NCBI GenBank assembly: GCA_947631525.1
Contig: CANRLQ010000001.1
Span: forward strand, 1-35,418
From: an uncultured Bacilli bacterium
GTDB taxonomy: Bacteria > Bacillota_I > Bacilli_A > RF39 > UBA660
Reading direction: 5' to 3'
Length of the DNA stretch: 35,418 nt
The notes beneath the pieces are model-generated. The model had not been told where the DNA came from, made no database searches, and was given only the letters and a program-made list of their open reading frames with translations. A program made the position numbers and the translations under genes. This document shows, in pieces, positions 1 through 7,121 of this stretch. Within the stretch, counting starts at the first letter, position 1, and every line of letters starts with the position of its first letter.

Positions 1-518
1 TCAATATCTTGACGTTCATATATTGGTAATATTGATTTTAATACTTTTTCTTGTTCAAATCTAAGTGGAAAAGCTCGCATATCCATTGCTTCTAGATAAC
101 TTTTTATTTGTAATTTTTTTGAATTAAGTTCATCTTCAGTATTTGCTGTTATCATAACATGCATTTGAAAATCAAATATTTTTGATTGACTTGCTGCTAA
201 TTGAGAAATAAATACTTCTAATGATTCATAATCTTGTCTAATTCTTTCTTGAATTGTTCTATCATTTTCCTCTTGATATCTTTGTTTTAAAGCATATATT
301 TCTTTGTTTAACATTTTACTAATAACAGAAAATGGAACAGGAATATGTTTCATTACAACTTTTATTCCAGAAATACTTGTTAAAGATGATAAATAACCTG
401 GTGCTATAAATCTAGGATAAGAAATAACTGATAAAATAGTTGCATATTTATCACTAATAATAAAGTGATTTGATTTAAATTCTAAACCTTTGGGTGCTAT
501 TTGTGTTCTTATATCCAT
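1..518 (-). CDS. virB4: VirB4-like conjugation ATPase, N-terminal part (cut by window edge)
   Basis: The minus-strand frame is open from an ATG at 518-516 to the left edge with no stop, giving about 172 residues that begin MDIRTQIAPKGLEF. The sequence resembles the N-terminal, pre-ATPase domain of Firmicute VirB4/TraE-type proteins: a short beta-rich start, then a SYPRFIAPGYLSSL segment like the 'YPR..EPGWL' stretch of that domain, then a charged helix. The Walker motifs would lie beyond the window, so ATPase activity is inferred from family only. Its ATG overlaps the stop of the preceding TraC-like gene (TAATG), so translation is probably coupled. In T4SS machines VirB4 is the cytoplasmic motor that powers pilus biogenesis and transfer. 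Its place after the PrgI-like and TraC-like genes matches conjugative modules of Gram-positive bacteria. Confidence 0.82.
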   Translation of the reverse strand, partial: MDIRTQIAPKGLEFKSNHFIISDKYATILSVISYPRFIAPGYLSSLTSISGIKVVMKHIPVPFSVISKMLNKEIYALKQRYQEENDRTIQERIRQDYESLEVFISQLAASQSKIFDFQMHVMITANTEDELNSKKLQIKSYLEAMDMRAFPLRFEQEKVLKSILPIYERQDI

Positions 519-1066
519 TAGCCAATCACCCCTCCAAATGTAGTAGTTTGTCCACCATTTAAGAAGTTATCTAATATAATTCTTAAATCATCATTAGTAA
601 CCTGATGTGATGTTAAGCCAGCATTGGCAAAACTATTTATAAGTTGTCTTATTCTTTTATTTATTTTTTCATTATCTGATTCAGCAAATAACAAGAAATA
701 TTCTGTATCAACGATATTATTATTCATAAAACTATTTGCTTTATTGATATCTTCAATAATCATTTTTCTTTTTATTTGATCTTGGGTTGAATTAAATAAC
801 AACTGCAATTGTGATAGATAAACATTAATATCAACAGGCCTATCTGCAGATATTACCCAAAATTCATAATCTATCATATTATAAGCATTTTTTAAATTCG
901 AAATTATTGCATCTTGAGTTGTACGTTCAAGAATAAATAAATTTCTAGGTATAATTTTTATTCCAGTAACTTTTTTATTGTTATCAAGAACAATCATCCC
1001 ATTTGTTATACTTTTTACTGGTACAAATGAATTTGTATATTTACTACTATTTTTCGTCTGACTCAT
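518..1066 (-). CDS. TraC-like / VirB4 N-terminal-domain-like conjugation protein
   Basis: This is a 182-residue soluble protein with no membrane segment. Near the N-terminus it reads FVPVKSITNGMIVLDNN and then KVTGIKIIPRNLFIL. That matches the 'VPIK.I..G.I....G...KIL.I.P.NF' opening typical of the small TraC-like or VirB4-N-terminal-domain proteins encoded just before VirB4 in Gram-positive conjugation modules. It has no Walker A motif, so it is not an ATPase. Its start overlaps the end of the PrgI-like gene by 20 bases, and its stop overlaps the VirB4 start by one base, so the three genes are probably translated as a coupled set. Its exact role is unknown; the family is thought to sit with VirB4 at the inner face of the channel. 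Identification rests on motif pattern and gene order. Confidence 0.68.
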   Translation of the reverse strand: MSQTKNSSKYTNSFVPVKSITNGMIVLDNNKKVTGIKIIPRNLFILERTTQDAIISNLKNAYNMIDYEFWVISADRPVDINVYLSQLQLLFNSTQDQIKRKMIIEDINKANSFMNNNIVDTEYFLLFAESDNEKINKRIRQLINSFANAGLTSHQVTNDDLRIILDNFLNGGQTTTFGGVIG

Positions 1067-1364
1067 CTCTTAAACACCAACCCTTCCAAATAAATTTTTG
1101 TCTACTAGTAACAAATCTCCACGCTTCCATTATAACAGTCATAACGTTATGATAATTTGGAACGGGGAAAACCAAAAATCCAATTATTGAAGCAGGTGCT
1201 ATTGCTATAAGTGCCCATACAATATCACCTATAGGTAATACCATAACTAGTATTATACTAATAATAACACCTATTATAAATAAAACTAAATCAAATTTGT
1301 TAAAGATTCCTAAAAACAATAATGATTTTTTTGAGTTAGCTGGTATTAAATATGTATCTTTCAT
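1047..1364 (-). CDS. PrgI family (VirB3-like) inner-membrane T4SS protein
   Basis: This is a 105-residue protein with two close hydrophobic segments (about 26-45 and 49-66), each ending in short polar loops. The C-terminal part reads VPNYHNVMTVIMEAWRF followed by RQKFIWKGW. This is the hallmark of the PrgI family, the Gram-positive counterpart of VirB3, including the conserved 'Y.W KG' type ending. VirB3/PrgI proteins sit in the membrane beside VirB4 and VirB6. A clear ribosome site (AAGGGGATG) lies ahead of the ATG, 15 bases after the end of the TrbL-like reading frame. The gene overlaps the TraC-like gene downstream. Family call is firm; function in this particular machine is inferred. Confidence 0.82.
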   Translation of the reverse strand: MKDTYLIPANSKKSLLFLGIFNKFDLVLFIIGVIISIILVMVLPIGDIVWALIAIAPASIIGFLVFPVPNYHNVMTVIMEAWRFVTSRQKFIWKGWCLRDESDEK

Positions 1365-1379
1365 TTATTTCATCCCCTT

Positions 1380-2039
1380 TTATCCTTTTTTACTTTGTTT
1401 GTCCAACATTTCATTGTATTTCTTTATATCTTTTGTATATGCATCAATATTTCTTTGAGATTGTACAGATGCACTAATTGCAGAATATATAGCATCGAAA
1501 TCGTCTTTTGTTAAACGTGTTCCCGAATTAGAACGAGAATAATCTGTAAATGATTTAAATTGATCTATAAAATCTTCATGTCGTGAATTGTTAATAATAT
1601 TAATTGCTTCAGATTTTTTATCATTATCTAAACTATTAGTCAAGTTAGCAAGAGTATTATTTAAAGTATTCATATTATTTTGTTCTCTAGTTAACATATT
1701 ATTTAATTTCTTTATTTCATTAGCAACTTCACTCGAAGTTCCAGAATCATTTTTAATTCTAGCAAAACTTGTCATCTTGTCGTAAAGTTCATCTTTAAGA
1801 GAGAAATCTTCTCTATAATTACGTTTTACAGCTGCTTCATCAGTTCCTTTTAACCCTGCTTGAATAGCTTTTGTCAAATCTAAACTATCATTTCGATAAG
1901 CATTTGATGCACCTCTAGCAAAACCATATGCGATTTCTCCAGCAGCACTAATTCCAGGGTGCTTTGCAATTCGTTTATTTTCTAGTTCATTAATCTTTTC
2001 TTGATGTTTTTCTATCTCACTTTTAGATTTTGCAACTTC
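1380..2039 (-). CDS. C-terminal cytoplasmic coiled-coil part of the TrbL/VirB6-like protein, out of frame with its N-terminal part
   Basis: The frame is open from about 2039 to a TAA before the PrgI-like gene (54 codons, then 165 residues counted from a TTG at 1877). It reads EVAKSKSEIEKHQEKINELE at its upstream end, which continues the charged helical tail of the 528-residue TrbL-like protein whose own frame ends at 2023 with the unrelated RSCKI. There is no ribosome site near the TTG at 1877 or near any start in between, so this is unlikely to be an independent gene. Restoring one base at about 2040 would give a single protein of about 742 residues. The segment is hydrophilic, rich in Glu, Lys, Asn and Ser, with probable coiled coils (about residues 45-85 of the 165-residue frame) and no membrane segments. 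It would lie in the cytoplasm at the channel base. Confidence 0.6.
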   Translation of the reverse strand, partial: EVAKSKSEIEKHQEKINELENKRIAKHPGISAAGEIAYGFARGASNAYRNDSLDLTKAIQAGLKGTDEAAVKRNYREDFSLKDELYDKMTSFARIKNDSGTSSEVANEIKKLNNMLTREQNNMNTLNNTLANLTNSLDNDKKSEAINIINNSRHEDFIDQFKSFTDYSRSNSGTRLTKDDFDAIYSAISASVQSQRNIDAYTKDIKKYNEMLDKQSKKG

Positions 2040-3609
2040 TATTAGCTACATCCTGTCTTTTAGCATTAGCAACAGCCTCTTGGGCATCAATTTCACCTTG
2101 TAATCTATCATATTCAGCAACATTTCCTTGCTGAGCTGCTATTGATTGTTGTACAATTAAATTACCTAATTGTGAAGTTGCTGCATTATATTCAGAAGTA
2201 GCAACATTTCTTGAATTTTTAGCTTCTAAATATCTATCAAGTGCATTCCTTCTATTCGTATTTATCTTGTCTATTTCTGCACGTTCAGCATTAATTTTAT
2301 TATTATTACTTCGTACTGCTAAACCATGAGCAATGGCAGAACCAGCTAATCCAACTCCTGCTCCAACAACACCCATAGTAGCATTAGATATTTGTCTTCC
2401 ACCAATAGCTTCAGTTTTTAGTTTTTTCAAAGGATTTATATTAAATGTACCATCCAATTTTAATCTAGGTATTAATGTTTCTAATAATTTAGGTACTTGT
2501 TTAACAAATATAAGAGCTCCAAGTAAGATAAATAAGCTTGTGTAGAAACCATTTTCTTGATTAGTTGATTGAATATCGGCCGCTAATTGTATAACATATA
2601 TAGCAAAATACAACGCTGCTAATCTTATAAACAAAGATAACCAAGTTTTTCCTACTTCAGTAGCCCAATTTTTAAACATATTATGTTTTGAATTATCAGG
2701 CTCTATATATGAAATAATTGGTATTGGTGCAATAATTTGTAAAGCCGCTAATTTTATACTTCGTACTGAAATATCTAAGGCAAAAGATAACAAAATTCCA
2801 CATAATATAACTCCAAATATTGTTGACAATATCCAATGATAATCAACTTGATAATCAACAAAGAAAGCATTTATTGCCGATCCGGTTCCTGGTGCTATGA
2901 CATCAATAATAGATGAGGAAACAGATACAATGGCATCTCCTGTAGAAGCAGGTGCAGTTATATTACCAATATTTAACATAGAATTTACTGTTTGATTACC
3001 AGTACTTGCGCTAGAACATAATACTCCATTAGTATTTATTTCAGTTAATCCTTCAGTTGTTATATCCCCATTAGAATCCCTAAATCTATTTAAATATCCA
3101 GCATCATATTGAAAAAATGGTCTAAAAGCTGCAAGAGATAAGAAATTAGCCGTACTAGTAGTTGTTACTGGTGTATCACAATATGGCGTCCAATATAGTT
3201 GATAACTACCTGTTTGGGTATTAGAATTAGTTGAACCTAAAATAAAGTTTCCCACTATATTATCATCTAATAATGCATTTTGAAAGTCACGTAAAAGATT
3301 AAAAACCCAAGGAAATGATATCAACATTACAAATACTAGTAATACATTAATAATGAATTTTTGAAAACCAACTTGAGCATCCATAAATTTATCAGGCTTA
3401 ACTAAATAATTTATAAATGAAAAACTCACTTTAAATAACATGAAAATACCAAGTGCTGAATATATTCTAGTTGTAAAATCATTAACATTTGACTGATTAA
3501 GAAATTCTAGTCTTGCTAAAGCATCAATCAAATTATATATAACTATTACAAAAGCATATATAAAACTATCAATTGCGGCAAAAAACCACTTTGTTGATAC
3601 TACTGTCAT
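2023..3609 (-). CDS. TrbL/VirB6-like polytopic conjugation channel protein (frame broken near its 3' part)
   Basis: The 528-residue frame has three membrane segments near the N-terminus (about 9-30, 48-69 and 86-105). A long, probably exported loop follows (about 110-250, with NNTQTGSY-like Ser/Thr/Asn-rich sequence and Cys residues), then four more hydrophobic segments up to about residue 385. The second block contains LALDISVRSIKL-like and IAPIPIISYIEPD motifs and a KNWATEVGKTWLSLFIRLA stretch, which fit TrbL/VirB6-like proteins of Gram-positive conjugation systems. After residue 400 comes a Gly/Ala-rich hinge and a charged coiled-coil tail. The last five residues (RSCKI) are probably out of frame; the tail continues one base over. 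A strong ribosome site (AGGAGG) precedes the ATG. VirB6-type proteins form the polytopic membrane part of the secretion channel. Confidence 0.78.
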   Translation of the reverse strand: MTVVSTKWFFAAIDSFIYAFVIVIYNLIDALARLEFLNQSNVNDFTTRIYSALGIFMLFKVSFSFINYLVKPDKFMDAQVGFQKFIINVLLVFVMLISFPWVFNLLRDFQNALLDDNIVGNFILGSTNSNTQTGSYQLYWTPYCDTPVTTTSTANFLSLAAFRPFFQYDAGYLNRFRDSNGDITTEGLTEINTNGVLCSSASTGNQTVNSMLNIGNITAPASTGDAIVSVSSSIIDVIAPGTGSAINAFFVDYQVDYHWILSTIFGVILCGILLSFALDISVRSIKLAALQIIAPIPIISYIEPDNSKHNMFKNWATEVGKTWLSLFIRLAALYFAIYVIQLAADIQSTNQENGFYTSLFILLGALIFVKQVPKLLETLIPRLKLDGTFNINPLKKLKTEAIGGRQISNATMGVVGAGVGLAGSAIAHGLAVRSNNNKINAERAEIDKINTNRRNALDRYLEAKNSRNVATSEYNAATSQLGNLIVQQSIAAQQGNVAEYDRLQGEIDAQEAVANAKRQDVANRSCKI

Positions 3610-3625
3610 AAATTAACCTCCTAAA

Positions 3626-4666
3626 TTAATCTAGAAAACCACAAAATAAATCGGAACTACTAATACCTGTATCTAACATTAAATCAGTAACATTTACTAA
3701 AAATTCTAATAAAAATGGAACTAATAGAAATACTACAGCAACAACTAATCTTGTAGATACTTTTTTACCAGTTTCTTTCATTTTATCTTCTTCACCAGAA
3801 AATACAACACCTAAATAATCTGCAATACTTAAAACGATAACTAATATAGGAATTATATATCTAATAAGTTTTATAGCCCATGAAATCATTTTTCTAGTTT
3901 GGCTACCTTCTTTACCAAAAATATCACAATTTGCTGTGGAAGCTCCTCCACCATTTGCGGCCGCACCTTGATTTCCTGAAGGCTGATTTGCATCCGCACT
4001 TTTAGCTGCTGAAGATTGTTCTGCAACTACTCGTTGAGGTATTAATTGTTTAAAATTATTATCATTTGCCATGCCATCTCTATACCTAGTACTGTAGACC
4101 TTAGCCTCATTTCCATTAATAGGAACAAGCATGTTACATATAGGACATTTTGCTATTGAAAAAAATTTTTTTACACCATTACTTAAATTATTCATCGCAC
4201 TATCAATATATAAAGCAGGGCATAACCAACCATTACCATTAGGATTTGTTGGATCTCCTCTTAAATAAAAATCTTCTGCAAATACGCCTTGAGCAAATGC
4301 TTGACCACTATATATTCTTGTATTTTGATTATTGTTATAAGTTATAGTAACTGTTGATGACTTTATTTCACCTGATTCCTTTTCTTTAAGAAGCAAATTA
4401 TATTTTGTATTTGTATAACTTAATTTCATAAATAAACCATTTTTAATTGGTTCTACATCAATTTTCATTTCAACATAATCAAAAACATTATTAAAAATAT
4501 TCCAATCACGATTTGTTTTTTCAAATAATGTTTGTAAAACTGTTTTACTTATTACTGATTGCTCATATACACAATGAGTAACTTGTTCAGCCCTAACCTT
4601 TCTTATATCACTAAACATAAATAGACTAATAAGTAATATTGTTATATAAAATATACTTTTTTTCAT
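3626..4666 (-). CDS. VirB2/TrbC-like two-helix domain fused to a large exported N-terminal domain
   Basis: This is a 346-residue protein when started at the ATG at 4666, which has AGAGGTG six bases upstream. An in-frame ATG at 4687 lacks a ribosome site. The N-terminus is a signal peptide (KKSIFYITILLISLFMFS). About 230 exported residues follow, including a CPICNM motif and an Ala/Gly/Asn/Ser-rich linker. The C-terminal 80 residues have two hydrophobic helices around GVVFSGEEDKMKETGKK, which clearly resembles the loop of the two small VirB2-like proteins just upstream (GKAVMANEEKEMKEAQGK). VirB2/TrbC proteins form the T4SS pilus or channel lining. A fusion with a large ectodomain is unusual and could mark a capping or cell-contact version. 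It lies between the VirB2-like pair and trbL, with its own promoter-like extended -10. Confidence 0.62.
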   Translation of the reverse strand: MKKSIFYITILLISLFMFSDIRKVRAEQVTHCVYEQSVISKTVLQTLFEKTNRDWNIFNNVFDYVEMKIDVEPIKNGLFMKLSYTNTKYNLLLKEKESGEIKSSTVTITYNNNQNTRIYSGQAFAQGVFAEDFYLRGDPTNPNGNGWLCPALYIDSAMNNLSNGVKKFFSIAKCPICNMLVPINGNEAKVYSTRYRDGMANDNNFKQLIPQRVVAEQSSAAKSADANQPSGNQGAAANGGGASTANCDIFGKEGSQTRKMISWAIKLIRYIIPILVIVLSIADYLGVVFSGEEDKMKETGKKVSTRLVVAVVFLLVPFLLEFLVNVTDLMLDTGISSSDLFCGFLD

Positions 4667-4701
4667 ATATTGCACCTCTATTATCATATTTCTCTTTATA
4701 T

Positions 4702-4710
4702 ATTATAACA
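4702..4710 (-). promoter_or_regulatory. Extended -10 promoter for the VirB2-fusion gene
   Basis: The minus strand reads TGTTATAAT, an extended -10 (TGn + TATAAT), ending about 35 bases before the chosen start at 4666. It lies directly after the T-tract of the preceding terminator. No convincing -35 is visible, as expected for extended -10 promoters. The same nine bases occur ahead of three other surface genes in this locus. Confidence 0.55.
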
Positions 4711-4745
4711 TAAAAAAAAACAATAAGATACTAATACTTAATGTT
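4711..4745 (-). terminator. Terminator after the second VirB2-like gene
   Basis: On the minus strand AACATTAAG and CTTATTGTT pair (one mismatch) across a 9-base loop and are followed by a run of T residues. It lies 26 bases beyond the stop of the 118-residue gene. Confidence 0.55.
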
Positions 4746-4770
4746 TTTTTTATTTTTGGTTATATTTTTT

Positions 4771-5127
4771 TTAATTTTTACAATTTTCATTATTTATAAA
4801 GCAGTTTATACAAGCTGAAACTTGTTTTCCATCAAATGAATCACTACCTGATTCATCACTTGCTCTTGATAAAGTTGAAAAAATAAAACTTACAATTGCT
4901 ACTACAAAAAACACTAAAACTGCAGATATACATCTTTTAACAAACTTTCCTTGATTTTCTTTCATTTCTTTTTCTTCTTTGGCCATTACTGCTTTTCCTA
5001 AATCTAACATTCCAAAAAATATAAGTAAAACTGGTATACCTACTTTAATAAAACCTACTATAGAACTAGTAAAATAAGGAATCATGGGATCAATATCCAA
5101 TGAACAAGTATTTAATAATATATACAT
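4771..5127 (-). CDS. VirB2-like pilin/channel subunit, copy 2
   Basis: This is a 118-residue protein with two hydrophobic helices (about 22-41 and 68-86) separated by a charged loop, LGKAVMAKEEKEMKENQGK. This is the VirB2/TrbC-like topology: two helices with a short basic/acidic hairpin, where the mature protein forms the T4SS pilus or pore. There is no long cleavable leader. The C-terminal tail is Ser/Asp-rich and ends with three Cys residues (C106, C109, C116), in ACINCF. The protein is a clear paralogue of the 114-residue protein encoded next to it. It has its own promoter and terminator, so it can be made in larger amounts than the channel proteins. Ribosome site AGGAGG. Which of the two is the main pilin cannot be told. 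Confidence 0.68.
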   Translation of the reverse strand: MYILLNTCSLDIDPMIPYFTSSIVGFIKVGIPVLLIFFGMLDLGKAVMAKEEKEMKENQGKFVKRCISAVLVFFVVAIVSFIFSTLSRASDESGSDSFDGKQVSACINCFINNENCKN

Positions 5128-5156
5128 AATAAGCCTCCTATATAAATTATATTAGT

Positions 5157-5184
5157 ATTATAACACTAAAAGAAAAAAAATCAA
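5157..5184 (-). promoter_or_regulatory. Promoter of the second VirB2-like gene
   Basis: On the minus strand TTGATT (5184-5179), a 16-base spacer and TATAAT (5162-5157) form a near-consensus sigma-A site. The -10 is extended (TGTTATAAT, 5165-5157). The -35 lies within the 3' arm of the preceding terminator. Confidence 0.65.
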
Positions 5185-5199
5185 TATTAAATTGATTTT
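5171..5199 (-). terminator. Terminator after the first VirB2-like gene
   Basis: On the minus strand AAAATCAAT pairs perfectly with ATTGATTTT across a 5-base loop (hairpin 5199-5177), and the T run continues beyond the stem. It begins at the stop codon of the 114-residue gene and overlaps the -35 of the next promoter. Confidence 0.7.
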
Positions 5200-5543
5200 T
5201 AACAATCACCATTTATAAAGCATGCGATACAAGTAGTAGCATTACTTGCCTTATTTTCATCTCCCTCATCAGCCTTAGCTAATGTCTTAAATACAAATTG
5301 AACTACTGCTACTACGAAGAATACAAGTACAGCATAAAGGCAACGTTTAATAAATTTTCCTTGTGCTTCCTTCATTTCTTTTTCTTCATTAGCCATTACT
5401 GCTTTTCCTAAATCTAATAATCCCCAAACTATTAAAGCTATTGGAATTAAAATCTTAATAATAGTTACAACTAAATGTACTGTGTTTGGAACTATTATAT
5501 CAATGGTAATATCACCGCATGTAATATCTGTTAATGCAAACAT
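5199..5543 (-). CDS. VirB2-like pilin/channel subunit, copy 1
   Basis: This is a 114-residue paralogue of the 118-residue neighbour. It has two hydrophobic helices (about 21-43 and 68-86) around the loop LGKAVMANEEKEMKEAQGK, then KRCLYAVLVFFVVAVV. The tail ends with C105, C108 and C114 (TCIACF), so the CxxCF motif is conserved in both copies. The short N-terminus has one Cys (C9). The layout fits VirB2/TrbC-type subunits that polymerise into a T4SS pilus or line its channel. Three Cys residues in the outer tail are unusual for that family and suggest disulfide cross-linking or a bound partner. The gene follows a strong terminator/promoter pair that separates it from the Tad genes. Ribosome site GGAGGAGG. 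Confidence 0.68.
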   Translation of the reverse strand: MFALTDITCGDITIDIIVPNTVHLVVTIIKILIPIALIVWGLLDLGKAVMANEEKEMKEAQGKFIKRCLYAVLVFFVVAVVQFVFKTLAKADEGDENKASNATTCIACFINGDC

Positions 5544-5588
5544 AATAAACCTCCTCCATATATTAAGTGTATTATCACTTCTAATTTA

Positions 5589-5617
5589 ATGATACTTTAT
5601 TTTTAATAAAAAGTCAA
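5589..5617 (-). promoter_or_regulatory. Promoter of the VirB2-like pair
   Basis: On the minus strand TTGACT (5617-5612), a 17-base spacer and TATCAT (5594-5589) make a good sigma-A promoter. The -35 begins inside the downstream arm of the CpaE terminator hairpin. The transcript would start just ahead of the GGAGGAGG ribosome site of the 114-residue gene. Confidence 0.68.
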
Positions 5618-5638
5618 TTATTTACCATAATAATTGAC
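5608..5638 (-). terminator. Terminator after the CpaE-like gene
   Basis: On the minus strand GTCAATTATT pairs perfectly with AATAATTGAC across a 6-base loop (5638-5613), followed by a T-rich run. It closes the Tad part of the locus 15 bases after the cpaE-like stop. Confidence 0.8.
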
Positions 5639-5652
5639 ATTATTTTACATAT

Positions 5653-6636
5653 TTATGATAATCTAGTAAAACCTAATTTTATTAAAAAATCAACTAATTG
5701 TTCTTGACGACTTGCTCTTTCATCTAAAGGTGGCATATTATAAAATATTTTTACTCTAGATTCTGATTCAAAATCGTGAACATCTTTATTATTTAATAAA
5801 CTCTGATTTAAAATAACCTTTTTGTTTTTTAAATCATTTAATATTCTAGAATTTACTATCATTAATCTATTTAATTTAACCATTGAAGGTTCAATTAAAT
5901 AAATTACTTCAGTACATAATTCTTCAGCATTTTTACTATTATTAACATCTAATAGAATAATATCTTTATCAAGATTTTTATTAATAAGAGTTTTAATATT
6001 ACTATTAGTAACTGAAACTAACTCTCTATCATTAAAAAATCTAAAATCTGATTTTTCAACTTCCATAGCAACTACTGAATACTTAGTAGATAATTGTTTC
6101 TTCATCAAATACGTTAAAGTTGTAGCACCCGACTGTTTTGTAACATTTTTAATTCCTAATATTCTAGGTCCTGTTAAAGTTGGCTCACCTTCAATATATC
6201 TATCAACATAAACAGTTTCTGTTTTAACTTGCTGTGGCTGAACTGCATTTACAGGATTAATTATATGTAAATGAGCTACATCTCTATAACTATTAGGATT
6301 ATTATACAAATATAAAATACCATCAGCATTTGTAGTAAAATTATAAATACCCATCGATATTAAATTAGACATATATTGTGGTGATGTAGTATCAGATGAT
6401 TCATCTAATAACAAAATCACTTTTTCCATATCTAATGATAACGATAATTTCTGAATTGTATTAATATTTTTATAATCTTTTAGTGCTGTTATATCTAAAA
6501 TCATTCTTTGAAAAAAGAAATTTTTAAAATTTGCAACTAATTCATCAACATCAAACTGCCCATTCAACTCTTTTATTATTTCAATATCAAGGCTTTCAAG
6601 CATAGATTGATATTTGTTTGAAACAATTACATTCAC
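5653..6636 (-). CDS. cpaE: CpaE-like (MinD/ParA-fold) pilus localisation protein with a degenerate P-loop
   Basis: This is a 327-residue soluble protein. Residues 1-110 look like a divergent receiver-like domain (VILLLDESSD, then MGIYNFTTNADG). Residues about 155-325 follow the MinD/ParA-like layout of CpaE/TadZ: GPRILGIKNVTKQSGATTL at the P-loop place, IILLDVNNSKNAEEL at the switch region, YLIEPSMVKLNRL and LMIVNSRILND. The P-loop position reads TKQSGATT where active family members have KGGVGKTT, so the lysine that contacts the phosphates is missing and ATP hydrolysis is doubtful. CpaE/TadZ proteins place the Tad machine in the cell, and some rely on binding rather than hydrolysis. The start is GTG at 6636 after AAGGTGG. 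It is the last gene before a strong terminator. Confidence 0.68.
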   Translation of the reverse strand: MNVIVSNKYQSMLESLDIEIIKELNGQFDVDELVANFKNFFFQRMILDITALKDYKNINTIQKLSLSLDMEKVILLLDESSDTTSPQYMSNLISMGIYNFTTNADGILYLYNNPNSYRDVAHLHIINPVNAVQPQQVKTETVYVDRYIEGEPTLTGPRILGIKNVTKQSGATTLTYLMKKQLSTKYSVVAMEVEKSDFRFFNDRELVSVTNSNIKTLINKNLDKDIILLDVNNSKNAEELCTEVIYLIEPSMVKLNRLMIVNSRILNDLKNKKVILNQSLLNNKDVHDFESESRVKIFYNMPPLDERASRQEQLVDFLIKLGFTRLS

Positions 6637-6653
6637 ACTAGTTCACCACCTTT

Positions 6654-7109
6654 TTAAGCATTTCCATTAAAATAACCAAAACTTTTAGTTTCACCCTTTA
6701 CAGGAAATTCAACTGCAGACCCAATAACTGGAAATTCAAAATGCATATAAGTTATAACTTTGTAATAATTATCATTACCATAAGTATGTTTTATTACACA
6801 ATAATTATATCCTGCAGTGGTAGTAATATTTGCACCATAAACTATAGTTTCGTTTGCTTTACCATTTGTTACGCATTCCTTATTTCCTGCACCTGCTCCA
6901 ACTTGATAACCAACCTCTTTTAAATAACTATCTATTTCATCTTTTAAACTATCATTCCAACCATTATTTTCTTCAATAATATTTACAATTTTATTTTTAA
7001 CTTTATAAGCTTTAGAATAACTAATTGAACCAACAAAGAAAATCATTATAACACCAATGATTGACGCAATCATCCCCATAACTAACGAATTTCCTAATGC
7101 CTCTCTCAT
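6654..7109 (-). CDS. TadE-like pseudopilin 2
   Basis: This 151-residue protein has a short N-terminus (MREALGNSL), one hydrophobic helix (about 8-29), then SYSKAYKVKNKI and an exported domain with two Cys residues. The SY.KAYKV.N.I motif is shared with the 139-residue protein encoded immediately before, so the two are paralogues. This layout (single N-terminal helix, small C-terminal beta-rich domain) is that of TadE/TadF-type pseudopilins, thought to prime or cap the Flp pilus. Gene order Flp pilin, pseudopilin, pseudopilin, CpaE supports this. A ribosome site (AGAGG) lies 12 bases after the preceding stop. Specific TadE versus TadF naming is not possible. Confidence 0.58.
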   Translation of the reverse strand: MREALGNSLVMGMIASIIGVIMIFFVGSISYSKAYKVKNKIVNIIEENNGWNDSLKDEIDSYLKEVGYQVGAGAGNKECVTNGKANETIVYGANITTTAGYNYCVIKHTYGNDNYYKVITYMHFEFPVIGSAVEFPVKGETKSFGYFNGNA

Positions 7110-7121
7110 ATTCTAATACCT

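Noticed and set aside
1380..1877. The 165-residue frame as an independent small gene
   Set aside because: It lacks a ribosome site, begins at a TTG in mid-helix, and the same frame continues upstream into the end of the TrbL-like protein. It is treated as that protein's tail.
4667..4687. The upstream ATG (MIIEVQY) as start of the VirB2-fusion protein
   Set aside because: The AGAGGTG ribosome site lies between this ATG and the next, and only the later start gives a normal signal peptide.
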